From an uncultured Clostridia bacterium (GTDB taxonomy: Bacteria > Bacillota > Clostridia > UBA1381), in NCBI GenBank assembly GCA_947591315.1, contig CANQDD010000042.1:1-64000 (forward strand): a stretch of DNA of 64,000 nt, given 5' to 3'. The notes beneath the pieces are model-generated. The model saw only the letters and a list, made by a program, of their open reading frames with translations. It had not been told where the DNA came from and searched no databases. Made by a program: the position numbers and the translations under genes. Within the stretch, counting starts at the first letter, position 1. Every line of letters begins with the position of its first letter. Shown piece by piece: positions 42,801 to 57,800 of the stretch.

Positions 42801-45800
42801 CTTTCCGCTTTCGTCCGCGCCGTTTTCGAGCGGGAGCGTCATTGTAATCTTCGCGTCGGAAGCGAGAGCCTTTGCCCAAATGTTAAGCTCCGTATCCTGC
42901 TCGCTTATAACCTTCTCAAATACGCCGTGAACACTGATGTCGTCGTATTCCTTAAAGGTATCCATCTCCTCCGGAGTTACGGCTCTTACCTTGAGAGTTT
43001 CGTAATCGTCGTCGGTTACGTCCATGTTCTTAAGCGCAATCTTCATGAAGTCAAGACCGCCGAAGTAGAGGTCTCTGTTGAGTACGAGCATGTAGTCAAC
43101 CGTATTCTTGCCGTTTTCGGACGTTACTCTTATAACGTACTTCGTCGTTTCCGTATTGTTGTCGAGCGCAAGCTCCGCCTTCTTCCACTCATACTCGGGA
43201 TCATCCGTGTTGTCACGAACCTCCGCGCCGGCGGACTTGTTGAGAACCTGTATCGACGCTCTGTTAGCCGTCTTAATGGTTACGTTCGCCGTCGGGTTGG
43301 TGAGCGGCTGCGAATTGAAGGACGTTATACCCTCCTTATACAGCTCCTTGCCGTCTACCGTCACGCTCGCGATGCTTGTGTCGTCGCTTCTGCGCACGAT
43401 GGTAAGAGTATACGTCTTGGCGAGCGTTGTGCTCTCCGTCGGCGTTACTCTGATTGTTACTTCCTTCGACGGTGCGGAAGCGTCTATATGCGTTGTCACG
43501 TCAAGCGTTCCGACTCTCGACTTACCCTCCGCGGTAACGGTCGAAGTGCTTTCCGTCGGGATAATCTGCAGCTTGATATCCTCCGTCGAATTGGATATTA
43601 CAAGCCTGTATGTATTGTCGCCCGTCTTGTCGGCAACGTCCTCGGTCGCCGTACCCTTCTGGGCTATGATACTGTAAATTCCCGCTTCCTGTGTCTTTTT
43701 ATTGATATACAGCGGGTACGCGGCGGTATGACCTATGCCGTCGCTTACCTTAATGGTATACGCGTTCTGTACCTGATCCTCCGCAAGCTGAAGTATTCTG
43801 CGGTCTATACGCAGCTCTTGGCTCGTGTTTACAACATTGCCCTCTTCGTCCACTGCGTCGCCGGCTGTATAACCCTCGATTATGTCGCCGTCCTTGTCGA
43901 GCAGCTGCAGCGTGTATCCCTTCCTTGCGTCGAAGGTAACGGTTACGAACTGATATGTCTTATCCGCGTCAACCGTTGCCACAAATGCGCCGTACTCGTT
44001 TGAACGTACAACTGTGGACAGAGCATCAAGCTCATCCTGCGTATATACGAATACGTTCTTGAGGTTCGCGTTACCCTTTGTTATAACGAGATTTCTCGTC
44101 GTTACGTCGGTATCGCCGAACGGAGCCACTCTGATGCTGAGCGGTATTGTGAATACCGACTGGCCCAATACGTCGATTGAGTAATCCTGCTCGTCGGAGT
44201 CGAATACCCAGTCGCCTTCGCCAATCTTAACCTGAGCGTCAGGATCGCTTGCCTTCACGGAGATCCTTACCTTCTTCGCGTTCGGAAGCGTCTGGTACGA
44301 ATACTGTACCTTGTTGAAGTAGCGTCTGTCGCCGTCCGTGTAAACCTCTTCAAGCTGCGGTGATACCTTGATGAACTTGATAAGGTTATACGATACTTCA
44401 GGCTCCTTGGTGCCGAATTTACCGTGTGATGTGATTGTATACGGTATTTCAACAACGCTCGCTTCAACATTGTATACGTAATCGAGCAGTCCGTCATTGC
44501 TTGTCATAAGCGGCTCTGCGTCAAACGGGTTGGTATCGTTGGGCGCGTACAGAGTGATTATCTGCTTCTCATTCGCGCCTCTTATGATAATATGACCCTG
44601 CGACTTCTGCTCGCCTATGAGGTTTATGATATGCTTATTGTCATACGAATACGTATCGCCGTCCTTGGTGTAAACGTCGTCAGCGTTCGGATTAACCCTC
44701 GTGCTGTCTACCGTTCTTGTGCTTGTTATCGTATCCGCGCCTACCGTCGTCGTTACGTCGTAGGTGAAGTATACGCCCTCCTTGCCCGTGTCAACGTCCT
44801 TTGAAACGTCGGTATCATCGTCGCCGGCGTAAAGGATCGTCAGCTTATATGTATTCGAGTTGCCTGTTGCTTCGCCGTTATCGTTATAGTCGGCGGCCTT
44901 TACGATGAACATAAGGTTCGTTTCACCGCTCTTGCTCTGCTCTATCTCCTCAAATACGCCGCCTCTGTACTTCTCGATTCCTCCTTCGGGGAGCGTACCC
45001 GTGCTATAGTCGGGGTTATTCATGAGAACCACGCTTGCGGTCTTACCCGAAGGCAGTATGGAGATATTTATCGGATCACGTCTGTTGACGGTCGCAACAT
45101 ACTCGTTAGACGCTATGCTGCGGCTGAACAGGCTTATATCTACATCCGTGTTATTCGCCGCTACGAGCAGCTTATTGTTTACGTATACCTGGTCTACCGT
45201 CGATACCGAACGGTCTCTCGAAATGTTGAGAGTGTAAACCTGGTGGTATACATCCGAGGACGAAGTCGTTTCAAACGTCAGCGATATTTCGTCCGAGTTC
45301 AAGGTATACCAGTAAATGAGCTGACCGAGAGACGAAACATTCGTAACCGAGCCGCCCTTTGCGGACTTGCCGTTCGCCTCTATATTTGTATAGCCGTTAA
45401 GAGCGTTGATCTCTATCTCGGCATTCTGCCACTCGCTGCCCTCGCCGGTCTGCGGTATTGCAACGTCATAAATCGTCTGGTTCTCCGGTCTGGGCTTCGC
45501 AACTATGCCGTTAACCTTAACCTCACCCACGTCGGTTCTGTTTGACGACGTGTAGAGCTTAATGCGGTATATCTGCTTAGCTCTCGGCGTCTTTGCCGGA
45601 TTAGCTTTGTCGTAATACTTCGAGTATACGGTAAGCTCAATCACGTTAACCGCCGCTTCGAGATCTATATCGTCCGCGCTGAGCGGAGCTTCCTCGTTCC
45701 AAATATACGTCTGAGCGCCTATTTCCTCATCACGCATCGGCTTACCTTCAATAAGCTCGTCGTTGTCGCCGAGGTAATATGGCGTCATCTTTACATGACT

Positions 45801-48800
45801 TATGATAGCGTTCTCGGACTTCGCCTCAACGAACAGATGCTCGTAATCAGCCACCATGAAGTTGTACGACGGTATATCGTCCTCATCGAGGTAGAAGTCG
45901 TCGCCGTCATATGTGACGTAACTTATATCCGTAGGAGCGTTAACAGCCGTGTACTTGCTTACGGTCTTAAGACCTATCTCATCGTCGTCGCCGACGAGCC
46001 AGAGAACGTACTCCTTCTCCGCGCCGCCGCTGTGCGGACGTACCTTTATGCTGTAGTACTCTTGGCTCTTAATCTTAACGCCGCCGTCAATATGCGCCGC
46101 TCTGTCATCACGGAGCGAGCCGCTTATATTGTTGTCTTGTATAAGTACCTTCGGCGTTTCCGTTTCGGGTGAGTTAAGCTCTACCGACTGCACGCGTCTT
46201 ATATCGGTGATAACCGCGTGCTCGTTGTTGAGGATAATCGTCAATGTGGCGTATCTGTCCTCCGGATTTGCCGCTTCCGTATTCTTTTCGGGAGCCTTAG
46301 CGTACCATACCGAATCGTTATTCGCCCAGTATTCGCCCGGTCTGCCCATTTCGACTATGATACTCTTAATTCTCGTATCATCGTCCTTAGCCGAAAGCAG
46401 GAGCGGATACTTCTTCACGTCGTCATCGGACTTAGAGCCTTCGGACTTGACGCGGAGCTGATACTCACCGTTGTTGTACGAGGTCGAGAGATTGCTTATT
46501 GCTCTCTTTAACGCTTCGTCAACCGTAGTGAAGCCGTTATCGTTATTCTCCACAACCCACTCGCCGTTAACCTTCGTGTAAAGCGCTATCTGCGCTCCCG
46601 TCGATTCGGGCGTTACGTATACGTTACCGTTTATCGTCGCCTGACCGCTGTTATAGTAGATGATAAACGCGGGGGTGTCGTCGGTATACTCATTCTCGTC
46701 GAATGTGAACCTGTCGGGATTATCCTTCAGGATTTCCTTTATCGCGCCTATAGTCGTCTTTTCTGACTCTGTGCCTATATCCGTACCTTCTACGCGGTCG
46801 ATTTCGGCTGTCGTGTTCTTGCGCGTAATCTGGAGGATATAATAGTTGTCATTGTTGGGCGTTCTTACAACCGTACCGTCCTGAGCCGTTACGTAGATAT
46901 GGATTACAGGTATTTCGGCATCATGGTCGTATGCCGAGCCGTCATCAGTCTTAGGCGTATCCATTGTATCTCTGAATACGTGCAGGAACGGTGTCTTCGG
47001 ATCGTCAAGACCGAGATGCGCCATTTCGTTTGTCGTTTCTATGCGGAGGTCGTAAGTGTCCGCGGTGTTGGAGATGCTCGTAGAGTAGATGCCGTTTATA
47101 AGCTCTACCTCATAGCCATCCACCCAAACTCTGATACTCGTGTCGTCGGACATAAGGATCGACGCGAATTCATATTCCTTCGTATATTCCTTAACCTCAT
47201 TCGTGTTGTCATAGTATCCGAGAACCTTGTGAACGACTATCTTATAATCCTGCTGAGCAAATTCCTTGGACAGCTTGTTGTCGAAGGTTACATTCTCGTC
47301 AAAGATGTTTCTCGCATGAGTGATGTTATCCTCGTCGGATTCGTAATAATTGTTATACGGATCTGTCTTTGACTCTATTGTGATATATGTTCCGTCGGTA
47401 GACTCGATATAGAGACGTCCCGAATTTGTGCCTGCCGCCTCATATACGTAGAACTGTCTTACCTTCTTGCCTTCCGTATCCTCCTCGTTTTCGTATCTTG
47501 TAAACTCTCTGTATTCCGTGAAGTTTTGATTGTAACGGAGGTTGAACCTTGTATCGCTAAGCTGCTTTATACCCACGTTGAGGTCGTTCGGCTCAACAAA
47601 GATTACATACTTCTGCTTTCTGCCCGATTCGGACGTTACGTATACCGGTACGTAGTAGCGGTTACGCGTTACATCCTTCTCGGCGAGAACCGCAACAAAC
47701 GGCTCGACCGTCTTACCCGTTACGGGATCGGTCTTAATTTCCTCGCCGTTATATTCAAGCTTCGCCTTCGGGTCGGAGAGCGTTATGTCGAAATCTACCT
47801 GATACGAGAGCTGATCCGTTTCCTCGTTGAGGAATACCGTATACGTCGGTATTATATCAGCGGAGGACTCCGAATTGCCCGTTACGCTGTCGTGAATAAG
47901 CTCGTTCGGTACAGGGTCGTTGTACATTCTCGGCGGGTTGGTGGAGTCGCTGTTCTCGTACTCTTCTCCCGGTGAGATTGTAACTATTGTAATACCCGTA
48001 TCGTCGGACTGCTTGTAAAGCTCAAGCGTGAAGCCGTCAAGCTCATCATCGGTGTTTTCAGAGCCGTACTCCATGCCCTCCACGATATGCTCGTTCGACA
48101 GAATCTCGCCGTTGTCCACATACTCGTAAATCTTAACAATAGTGGACTGCGAATCCTTGCTGAGCTGAATATTTGTTCTCAGCACTTCACCCGCGGCGGT
48201 GTCAATTTCCTTGACAATTCTTTCGCCGTGTTCATCATAAGCCTGATAATCCGTCTTGTAGTCGGAGGTCGGATCATTTGTATCGTAGAGCTTCAGCGTG
48301 CTTATCCATATACGCTTGCCCGTAACGGGATCCGTGGACGGCTGAATAATATGCTCGTTACCGTCCTCATCCTGCTCAATCTGTCTGTTTTCGCCTATGA
48401 GAACCGAGAGTACGTCCGCGCGTGTCGGAATTACTCTTACGTCCACAGTCTGCATATTGTTGAGCACGGGAGCTCTGAACCTATTCGCCGCATCGTCCCA
48501 CTCTGCCGGTACCCATAAGTACGTGCCGTCCGTGCTTACCTGCTTAACCCAAACCTCCTTGGGCGGCTCTACCTTCTTTTCCTCGCGGACGAGCAGGTAG
48601 GTTATGCCGGTGTCTCCGTTTTCGGCTTTTACAACCACAGGTACGACTACGCCTACGCTGAGGTCAACCGTACTCGTGTAGTTTGTTGACGGATTGTACT
48701 GGTTAATATATGTTACGCCGCCGTCAGCCGCCTGCGCGGTGAGGTCGTATTGAGCGTTGTTCGTGCCGAGCTTGTACGCGCTTACGCTGTTGGCTTCTAT

Positions 48801-51800
48801 ATCACGGATATAGCGCTCTTCAATGACTTCTCTGTTATCTTCGTCAGCGATGTATCTTATGTAGTCCTCCATCGAGAAGAACTTACCGATAGCCACATCC
48901 GCGTACTCGTTTGCAGCCTTAACGCCTATCGCCGCCGTTCTGTTTACGCCTGCCTTGGCTTCCGCAACGGTTACGAAGTAACCCTCGAAGCCGGCGGTAT
49001 CGTAAACATCTGTGTCGGCGTTAGCATTAGCCGTGGCGGTCAAGCTTGCCGCCTTGTTGTAGTTGACGTCAAGTCTGCCGTATGTCGTATTGCCGTGCTC
49101 GTCCGTTATGTCGGCATACTTGTGAAGGTCATATTCCTCCTTTTCAATCTCCGCCTTAAACTCATCGCCGGTAAACGTCTTGCCGCTCATGTCGAACGCG
49201 TGCATATAACCTTCGCCGTCGAGAGTTACGTCGGGCGACTGAATTACTATAAGAAGTCTGTAAATCTGCTCGTAGCCGCTTTCACCCGTTACCTTAATTC
49301 TTACGAGGTAATCGAGCGGATCTCTCGTTTCGTTTACATTCTCCGTATCTATTACATAATCCTGAAGTCTTATCTGGCGTGTGAGAGTATAGCCCGCGCC
49401 GTTTACGCCTTCCGCGAACGCAACCTCATTATCGGGCTGCGTCGGGTTAACAGCCATAGTTACCTTAGCGCTCCTGTCGTTAGCCTCCGCTTCGATAGTC
49501 ATCATATTATTCTTCACGAAGTCGGAACGCTTAATCGCAACGTAATACTGATACTTCTTATTCGGATCGTAGTTGGCGGGGTTAGCCGGATCCGTTACCT
49601 TTATAATCTCGTAGCGTGCCGATTCGGGTTCGGATACGTCGGCTACTCTGATAAGACTTACATCATCGTGACCAAGCTCAAGTACAAGGTCGTATTCCTG
49701 CTCGTTATCGCCGGACTTAACCTTGATTCTGAAGTAGTTCTCGGTTACGTTCTCACCGTCCGTGAGCGGCTGCTTCTCGAATACGAGTGTCGGCTCTTCA
49801 CCTTCCGGCGTCTTTTCCGTGAGCTTTCTGTACTCGCCGTAGGTGTACGTGCCGTCCGCCGCTTTCTTCGCAATCGCAATCTGCTGATACGGATGGTCAA
49901 GAGTTATCCTGATGTCAGCCGTGTTCGCGTCAACCTTGTCGTACTTAACCATCTTGCGGAATGTTACAAGACCTGACTCGTTTTCATCGGCTCCCGTTCT
50001 CTTTACCTCGGGTATATCGTAGCCTACCATTTGCGCTGTCTTAGCGTTAGCCGCTATTTCGGTCGTCTGCTTAACAACCGCAAGGTTGAATACGTGGTAA
50101 TCGTCCTCGTATGTCTTGCCTTCCGCGTCGGTTACGCTGAGCTTGTAGTTTGTAACGGTGTCTACCGTATTTGTTTCAAGTACCTGTATACCGCCTTCGT
50201 CGTGTGACTTGAGCTGCGCGTCCGCGGGATTTTCGTCGGTAATCTCAACAGACGACTTCTTCTCCTCGCCCGACGCGTCGGTGTACTTAAAGCCTGCCGC
50301 TTTTATGGTGATGCTGTCGTCGTTCGAGTAATCACCCGGTATCTCCGCAACGTACTGCTGCTGAACTGTATCGTACTTCGCGGGAACGGTGATGTATTCC
50401 GTTGTCTCGTTGCCTTCCGCGTCTGTACCCTTTACTTCATAGATAACCTCGAGAAGCTCGGGCATCGGATATGCTCTGCTGCTGTAAATGCGGATTGTCT
50501 TTTCCTGAGCCGTGCCGACCATCGGGAAGATGGTGAACGGTACCTCGATGTAGCCGGAATCCGTGAACTGACGGTTTTCATCATCGCTGAAGATGTAGTC
50601 AACCTCGTTAACGGTCGGCTTCGTCAGACCTTCGCTGCCAATCTTGACCTGTCCGCCTTCGAGAATTGTAGACACGGTAATTACAGCCGACTTCGCGTCA
50701 TCCGCGACGTAAGCTATGTACTTGCCCTCAACGCTCGGCAGTATTCTGTTGTAGTCAACCGCTACATACGGATCGTCCTCATCGGTTACTCTTATGATTT
50801 CGAGCGTGTAATTCTTTGAAGCCGCTCGTCCTGCCGTCGCATAGATTGTAATGTCAACGGTCGTCTTGCTCTCATCACCGAGAACAAAGTTCTCATATAC
50901 CGCCGGATTCTTATCTATGCTCTTGGGCGTGTTGGCAGTTACGGAGCTTTGCTTGTATTCAATAGGCTCCGCTTCCTTATATGTAGCTCTCGTGAGTATA
51001 TCGCCTATCGTCACGTTCGCGGGCACGATTATCTGATACGTCGTGTCGCCTGACTTAACGGCGGTGTACGTCTTGCCGTTCTCCGACGTCTTATCGGTGA
51101 ACGTAATCTCATCGATCGACGTTACGTACTCGTCTCTGTAGAGGTAGAGAATATACTCGCGTCTTTCTGTCTTTTCAACCTCTCTTTCTTCGGTTATCGG
51201 GTTGCCTTCCTCATCGGAATCACCCGTCTCAACCGTTTCGGTTGTGTGATATGTCTGCTCTACCGCAAGCTTAACAGCCGTTATGTTGTTGGTTGAAACG
51301 ATCTTTCTGTTTTCAACCTCCACAACGGATACGTTCTGCGCGTCGTACCATGTCGCATGACGGTCAGCTATTTCATGGTCGGAGTTGACGGGTATGGAAG
51401 CTACCTCGACAACCGAAGCCTTCTGACCTTCGATGTAAACCGTCGCGCCTATGAGTTCCCTGCCGTCGGCGTCATGACTGTTCAGGATATAGGTGTAGTA
51501 GTCTATATTGCCGTCGGCGTCCTTATGCGCTTTCGCTCTGTTAAGGCTTTCCGTTTGAGCATGCTTGTGAGGCTCTTCCATCTCGGTCGGATCACCTGTC
51601 GTGTTGTACTGAGCCGTCACGTACGGAGTAATATCCAAGCTCTTATTCTCCGCGATAAGCGCTACCTTAACCTTTCTTGTGCCGTCAGCCTTTAACGTGC
51701 CGTCCTCATATTCGTCAAACTGCGCGTAGTACAGCGATACGTCGTCAACGTCAACGCCCTCGATGAGATAGTACGGCGTATGGTCGTAATCATCATCATC

Positions 51801-54800
51801 AACGCCTGTGTTATATGTCATTCTAAGACCGTTGTTTTCAACCGCCGCGTGCGGATTGCTTGCATCCTCGGCGATAAGCTCATTGCCGTCGCTGTCAAGC
51901 AGCTTAAGAACGTCCGCAGAATACCGTGCGGAAATCTTGAGAGTACCCTTGCCCTTAAGATGTCCGTCCTCGGCGGGTTCTATCGTGTCAAGCGGTATGG
52001 ATACACTGTAGAGCTCCTTAAGGTCGTTTATGAGTACGGGAACATTGAAGTCATCGTTCGTTGCCGTATCGTGAACGTTTCTAAGCTCATAATCATTGCT
52101 CGTGAGGTATCCTCTCTCAATGAACCAGTCGGTGTCGCGTACCTCGCCGAAGTACTTCTCATGATTGCTGTCAAGGATATAGAGCAGACCTTGCGTTCTG
52201 TCGTCATCTTCAGCGATTACCTGGAATGTCGCTCTCATATCCGTGCCGTTCTCGTAATCCTGAACAACGAGAACCGCCGTACCTTCACTGTTCGCGTGAA
52301 CAGTGGACGTATTCTTTGTAAAGTCGATTACATGGCTGCCGTCTGTATCAAGGATATAGTAGCCGTAATCTTTATTGTTATCATTGTCGTCGCCGGTGAT
52401 ATAGAATCTCGGCATCGTTATCTTGACAGCCGTATTTGTGCCGACAGGCATTATCTTCGACGACGGAACTATGCTCGCAAGCTGTCCGGCGATAAGCGTC
52501 GGCTTCCATACGTCTACAACCTTACTCGTTACATTGCCAAGCGTATCGCGGTTCACACCTGCCGCGCCGAGCGCAAGCTGTCCGTCGTTATTGAGACCGA
52601 AGCCGTACATAAGACCATTCTTCGCCTTAAGAGCGTCGTCGGGTTTCGTGCTTCTGCCCACTATCGTGAACGCGCCGCCTGCCGAAATCGTGAGCGCTTC
52701 AAGGGTGCTCTGCTGATATTCTACATCTGATGTACCCGTACCCTGTACCGCATCAGTTACCTCTATGTATTCGGGTGTAACAACCGGCTTCGGATTCGTC
52801 TCGCTCTGCTGCGTCGGATCGCCGAGACGGCCGTTCGCGGAGCTTCCCCAGCCCGCAACCTTCTGGTCGTTGAACATTGCCAGGCCGTGCGTTACGCCTA
52901 TAGCAAGCTCTACGATATAGTTGTTGTCCTTATCAATCTTTGTTACGTCTATAAGTCCCGGAGCGTAGATAGTCTTACCGTCCGTATTTGTAAACGGAGT
53001 CTCGGACGAAACATCTCTTCCGAGCTGCTGCTCCTGCTTGTCCTCGTTACCCCACGCGATAGCAGTACCGTCGTTAAGGAGAGCGACAGCGAATCCAAGT
53101 CCGCTGTAGATGCGGATTACCTTGCCGTCGTAATTAACAACCTCGCCGTTTTCCTTCTCTATGGTAAGATCCACGCGGGTAGGTCTTACAAATTCCTGCT
53201 CGGATGACTTATAGTCGATCTGTCCGTCAATGTTGTTGCCCCAGCCCCAAACCGTACCGTCGTAACGGATTGCGAATACGGTCTGACCACCGCTGCGGCG
53301 GTTAATGTCAACCACGTTGTTGATATTCTTAACTATTACAGGCTCGATCGCCATTTCCTTAACGGCGTCGGAGTCGTTGCCGAGCTGTCCGTACTCGTTC
53401 CAGCCCCAGGCGTACAGTATACCGCTCTCTGTGAGTATTACGGTATGGTGTGTACCCGTGGAAGCCTTAACAGCGCCGGTAAGCGGCTTTCTCGTGCCGT
53501 CCGCTGCGGCGATCGTTACCTGTTCGGGAGACGGAACCATGTTGTAAATCGACGGGTTGTAATTCAGACCGAGCTGTCCGCGGTCGTTGCGTCCCCATGT
53601 GTATACGCTGCCCTTATTCGTCAGCGCAACCGAATGGTACTGTCCCGTGTAAACCTTTGTCACATACTCGTCCTCGACGAGATGTTCGTCGAAGAACGTT
53701 ATTCTCTGCGGAACCTGGTCTACTATCTCGTCGGTGTTGCCGATACCGAGCTGTCCGTACGTGTTCTTACCGAATGCCCATACGGAGCCGTCCTGCTTAA
53801 GAACAATCGTATGCTCCTGACCGGACGCTACCATCGGCGCAACCTTGCCTTCCGCGTCTATGGTCGTTATGAAGTAAACTATTCTTTCGTCATGGTCGCG
53901 GTTGTCGTCTATCTGTCTTGTAACAACCACATGCGTGAGACCTGTGTTATCGCCGCCGGTTACGAGTACGCCAGTTCCGGTTTCGTCAAGCTGCGCCGTC
54001 GCGATGGACTCATTCTTGCTCTCCGCGTCTATATCGCTTGTGCTGTCATAATCCACAAGCAGGTTAAATCTGTTTGCTCCGGGCAGGTCAAGCGCAACGG
54101 TCTCACCTGTGTGTACCGTTACCTCGTTATACATCGTTACTACCTTTGAGCCGCCTATAACAACAGGCGTATCGCTGCGTGTTTCGATGCTTGTGAGACC
54201 AAATCTCTGACTGTCGCCCTGCGTGTAGTCACCCCAGCCGTATACAACACCGTTCTTGTCCGCGAATACGCTGTAGTGATTGCCTGCCGAAATGCTCATC
54301 GCGGAAATACCGTCGAGATACGTCTTGTTATCTCTCGGCGTATGCGCGTACTGTATCGTGCCGTCAATCATACCGCCGATACCAAGCTCGCCGTAGGTGT
54401 TGTCACCGAAGGTGTAAACCGTGCCGTCCTTGTCGGTGAGCATCGAGTGGTTCTCACCCGCGGAAATGCTGTAAATATTTGCCGCGTTTATACCCGGCAT
54501 ACCCGCCTGCGGGAGAACCGTACCCATACCGAGCTGTCCGTAATCGTTGCTGCCGAACGCAACCGCGGTAGCGTTGTAGTACAGAGCCATGCTGTGGCGT
54601 CCACCAGCCGCAACGGATACGATGTGATTATCGTAATGCTCGTTGACACCCGTTATCGCGAACGACGGTATCTTTGTCGGAACTGCGGCATTAGCGCTAA
54701 GTCCCGGTATGCCGAGTCTGTTATCCTCATAGTTACCGGAAGCGTAAACCGTACCGTTCATCTGGAGGTACAGCGTATGCTCCTTGCCTATGGATACTTC

Positions 54801-57800
54801 TCTTACCTGAGCTATGTTAAGTCTTGTCGGCTTGTCGGTCTTTTCCGTTTCAGCGCCGAGACCTATTCTGCCCTTCGAGTTGTCGCCCCATACGTATACA
54901 TTACCGAGGCTTGTAACAGCGGCGCTTACGCCGTCGCCCGCCGCAACGGATACGAACTTCTCACCTTCTTCAAGGCCTTCAACCTTTATCTTGTCGAAGT
55001 AGTTGCGACTCTCACCCTCTGTGCCGAGCTGTCCCTTTGAGTTGTCGCCCGTTGTCCATATATTGCCCTCACTGTCAAGAGCGATGGAGTGATTTCTTCC
55101 CGCCGCCGCGTCAACATAGAATGTGTCGAGCGTTACCGCCACGTGCGGAGCGTCGTAGGATATGTTGTTGGTCGTGCCGAGCTGACCGTCCGTATTCGCG
55201 CCGAAGCCCCAGATTGTACCGTCGTGGCGTACCATTATCGTATGGTTCTCGCCCGCGTCAACCTTCGGCTGGAAGTAATGCTCGTTGTAGTACGTCGCTT
55301 CCTTCGGAATTACAACTACCTTTATGTAAGAACTCTTGTTTATGCTGCCGGTTTCCTTAGCCATCACGTACGTTATACCGGACTTAAGACCCTTGACATT
55401 AGCATAATGCTGACCTTCTGCCGTAGTCGAAGCAAGCGACAGAATATCGCTGCTGTCCGTTGTGAGACTGTGCGTGGTGTATATGAAGTTGTAGTTTGTA
55501 TCCGCGTCATTGTTTATCTTGTATACGTTGAACGCGTTATAGTATGCCTGGAGGTAAGTCTCCTCTTCCTCCTTAATATATATCGTGCCGTAGCCGACGG
55601 CAACAATATCGCCGAGCGTGCCGTCCGCGTTTACGGTCACCTTGTTGATCTCAATCTGTGAGTCGCCGCAGATTATGAAGCTGTTTACATCGGTAGTGTC
55701 GCCGTTTGCAAGCTGACCCGCGCCGTTTTCACCGATACCCCATACGCGGCCCTCGCTGTCAACAAGGAACGCCTGCTTGTAGCCCGCGGTCATGAAGTCA
55801 ATATTCGCGGGTGCGGAGGTCATAACTATCGGCTTAACAACATTGCTGTTAAGCATTGCTTCCGCCGCCGCAATACCTATCTGACCAACGGAGTTGTCGC
55901 CCCAGCCGAACAGCTTTTCATTGCCGTCACCGTCTATCGCGAGCGCGTACGACGAATTGGCTGACGCCGCAAGGTTCACGGCTGTGTAAACCTTCTTTGT
56001 CTCCTCTGACAGACTCTCGTCAAAGACTGTTTCGGAAAGCTCTACCTTAACCGCCTTAGACTCTTCCGCGACGCTGCCCTGACCGAGCTGTCCGTAATTG
56101 TTGCTTCCGTACGCCCACAGCTCCTTATCGCCGTCAAGAGCAAGTACATGGCTTGCGCCTGCGGCAATCTGAACTATGGACAGGTCGCTGCCGTCCTCAC
56201 GTTTTAAGGGCAGCTTATGCGGAGCGCCGTCGGCTACAATCTGCCATACGGTACCCTGTCTGGTGAGAGCGTACAGACCGCTTATCTGCATTACGTTCTC
56301 AAGATTCGGTATAAGCTTTATCTTGCCGGAGTTCTGCGCGAACAGATCGCCCATTCCGTATACAAGACCGTTCTGAGCGTTATCCTCCTGTACAAGTATA
56401 AGAACGGTGTTATCCTGAACGGCAAGCTGCGTTACGTTTTCTATCGGCTTACCGTCCGTGCCGAGTACGAGTACCGGCTCCGCCGTGTTCTTCGCCGTTG
56501 TACCCGAGCCGAGCTGTCCGTAGGTATTGTCGCCCCACGCGTACAGCTTGCCGTCGCTCGTTACCGCGTATGACGCGTTCTTGCCCGCCGCGACAAACTT
56601 AATCTCAGGTTCGGTTTCTCCGTCCGCTGTCGGGAACGTCACTCTTCCTACGGCGTTCGCATCATCTCTGCCAAGCTGTCCGTAGGTATTGCCGCCCCAT
56701 GTCCAAACGCTGCCGTCCGACTTTAAGACAACGGTGTGGTTTTCACCCGCGGCAACTATCGGGCTGTAATTACCGCCCTTGCCGATTACCGTTACGTCGA
56801 AGTACGCCGTCAGACCGCCGACCTCGAGCTTGAGCTTCGACTTGCCGGCTCTCTTACCTTTAATTGTGGGTTTGGTTGTTTCAGCACCGCTTTCAACGGT
56901 GAATATTCTCTCGTCAACCGATGAATACTTCGGATTTGTAAGCTCGCTGCCTCTGTCAATTATGAGGTTAAACGCAGGCTGCGCCTTATATTTGGGCGAT
57001 ACCTCAAGCGTGTCGCCCACGTTGAGCTTATACGACGTCGGAACTACCTCAAGCTGACCTTGACCTACAAGTACGGGTACCTGTGAATCCGTCTCGTCAA
57101 GGTTGCCGAGCTGACCGAAGCTGTTAAGACCTGCCGTCCACATGAAGCCGTTGTCTTCAAGCATGGACGTTACGCTGTAGCCCGCGTCAATATCCATTAT
57201 ATTCTTATCGGTGTCCTCTATGGATTCGCCCGACGAGCCGTCGATCGCCGTAAACTTAACCTTCTTCGGCTTCAGGATTTGCGACGCATCAGCCGAATTG
57301 CCAAGCTCGCCATTCTTGTTGTCGCCCCACGTGTATACGCTGTACTTGTAGCCGTCTTCTTCGTTTCCGAGACGAACAAGCGCAACGCTGTGGTCGTCAC
57401 CCGCCGCTATGCGGACAACGTGACCGAGAACTGATATTTCTTTATTTGTATATTCTCCGTCTGCAAGCTGTTTTACGTTTACGGTTACGCTTGATTCTCC
57501 TTCTTCATCGGGCAGAACATATTCTGCGTCCATGCTGCCGCTGTCGGTGCCGTTGCCGAGCTGACCTTCTGTATTGTCGCCCCACGCGTATACGGTGCCG
57601 TCCTTTGTAAGCGCGAGCGAGTGGAGATCCGTCGATGCTATATCGACTATATTGTTCAGGATATAATCATTTGTCGAAGCAGCCTCATTGGTGCCCGCAA
57701 AGCCTGTATTTCTGTTGAAGCTCGACTTTGTCGGATCCTTCGGCAGCTGCCATACGGTGCCGTTGAACTTCAATACGTTGTTGCCCGCTATACCGCTTAC

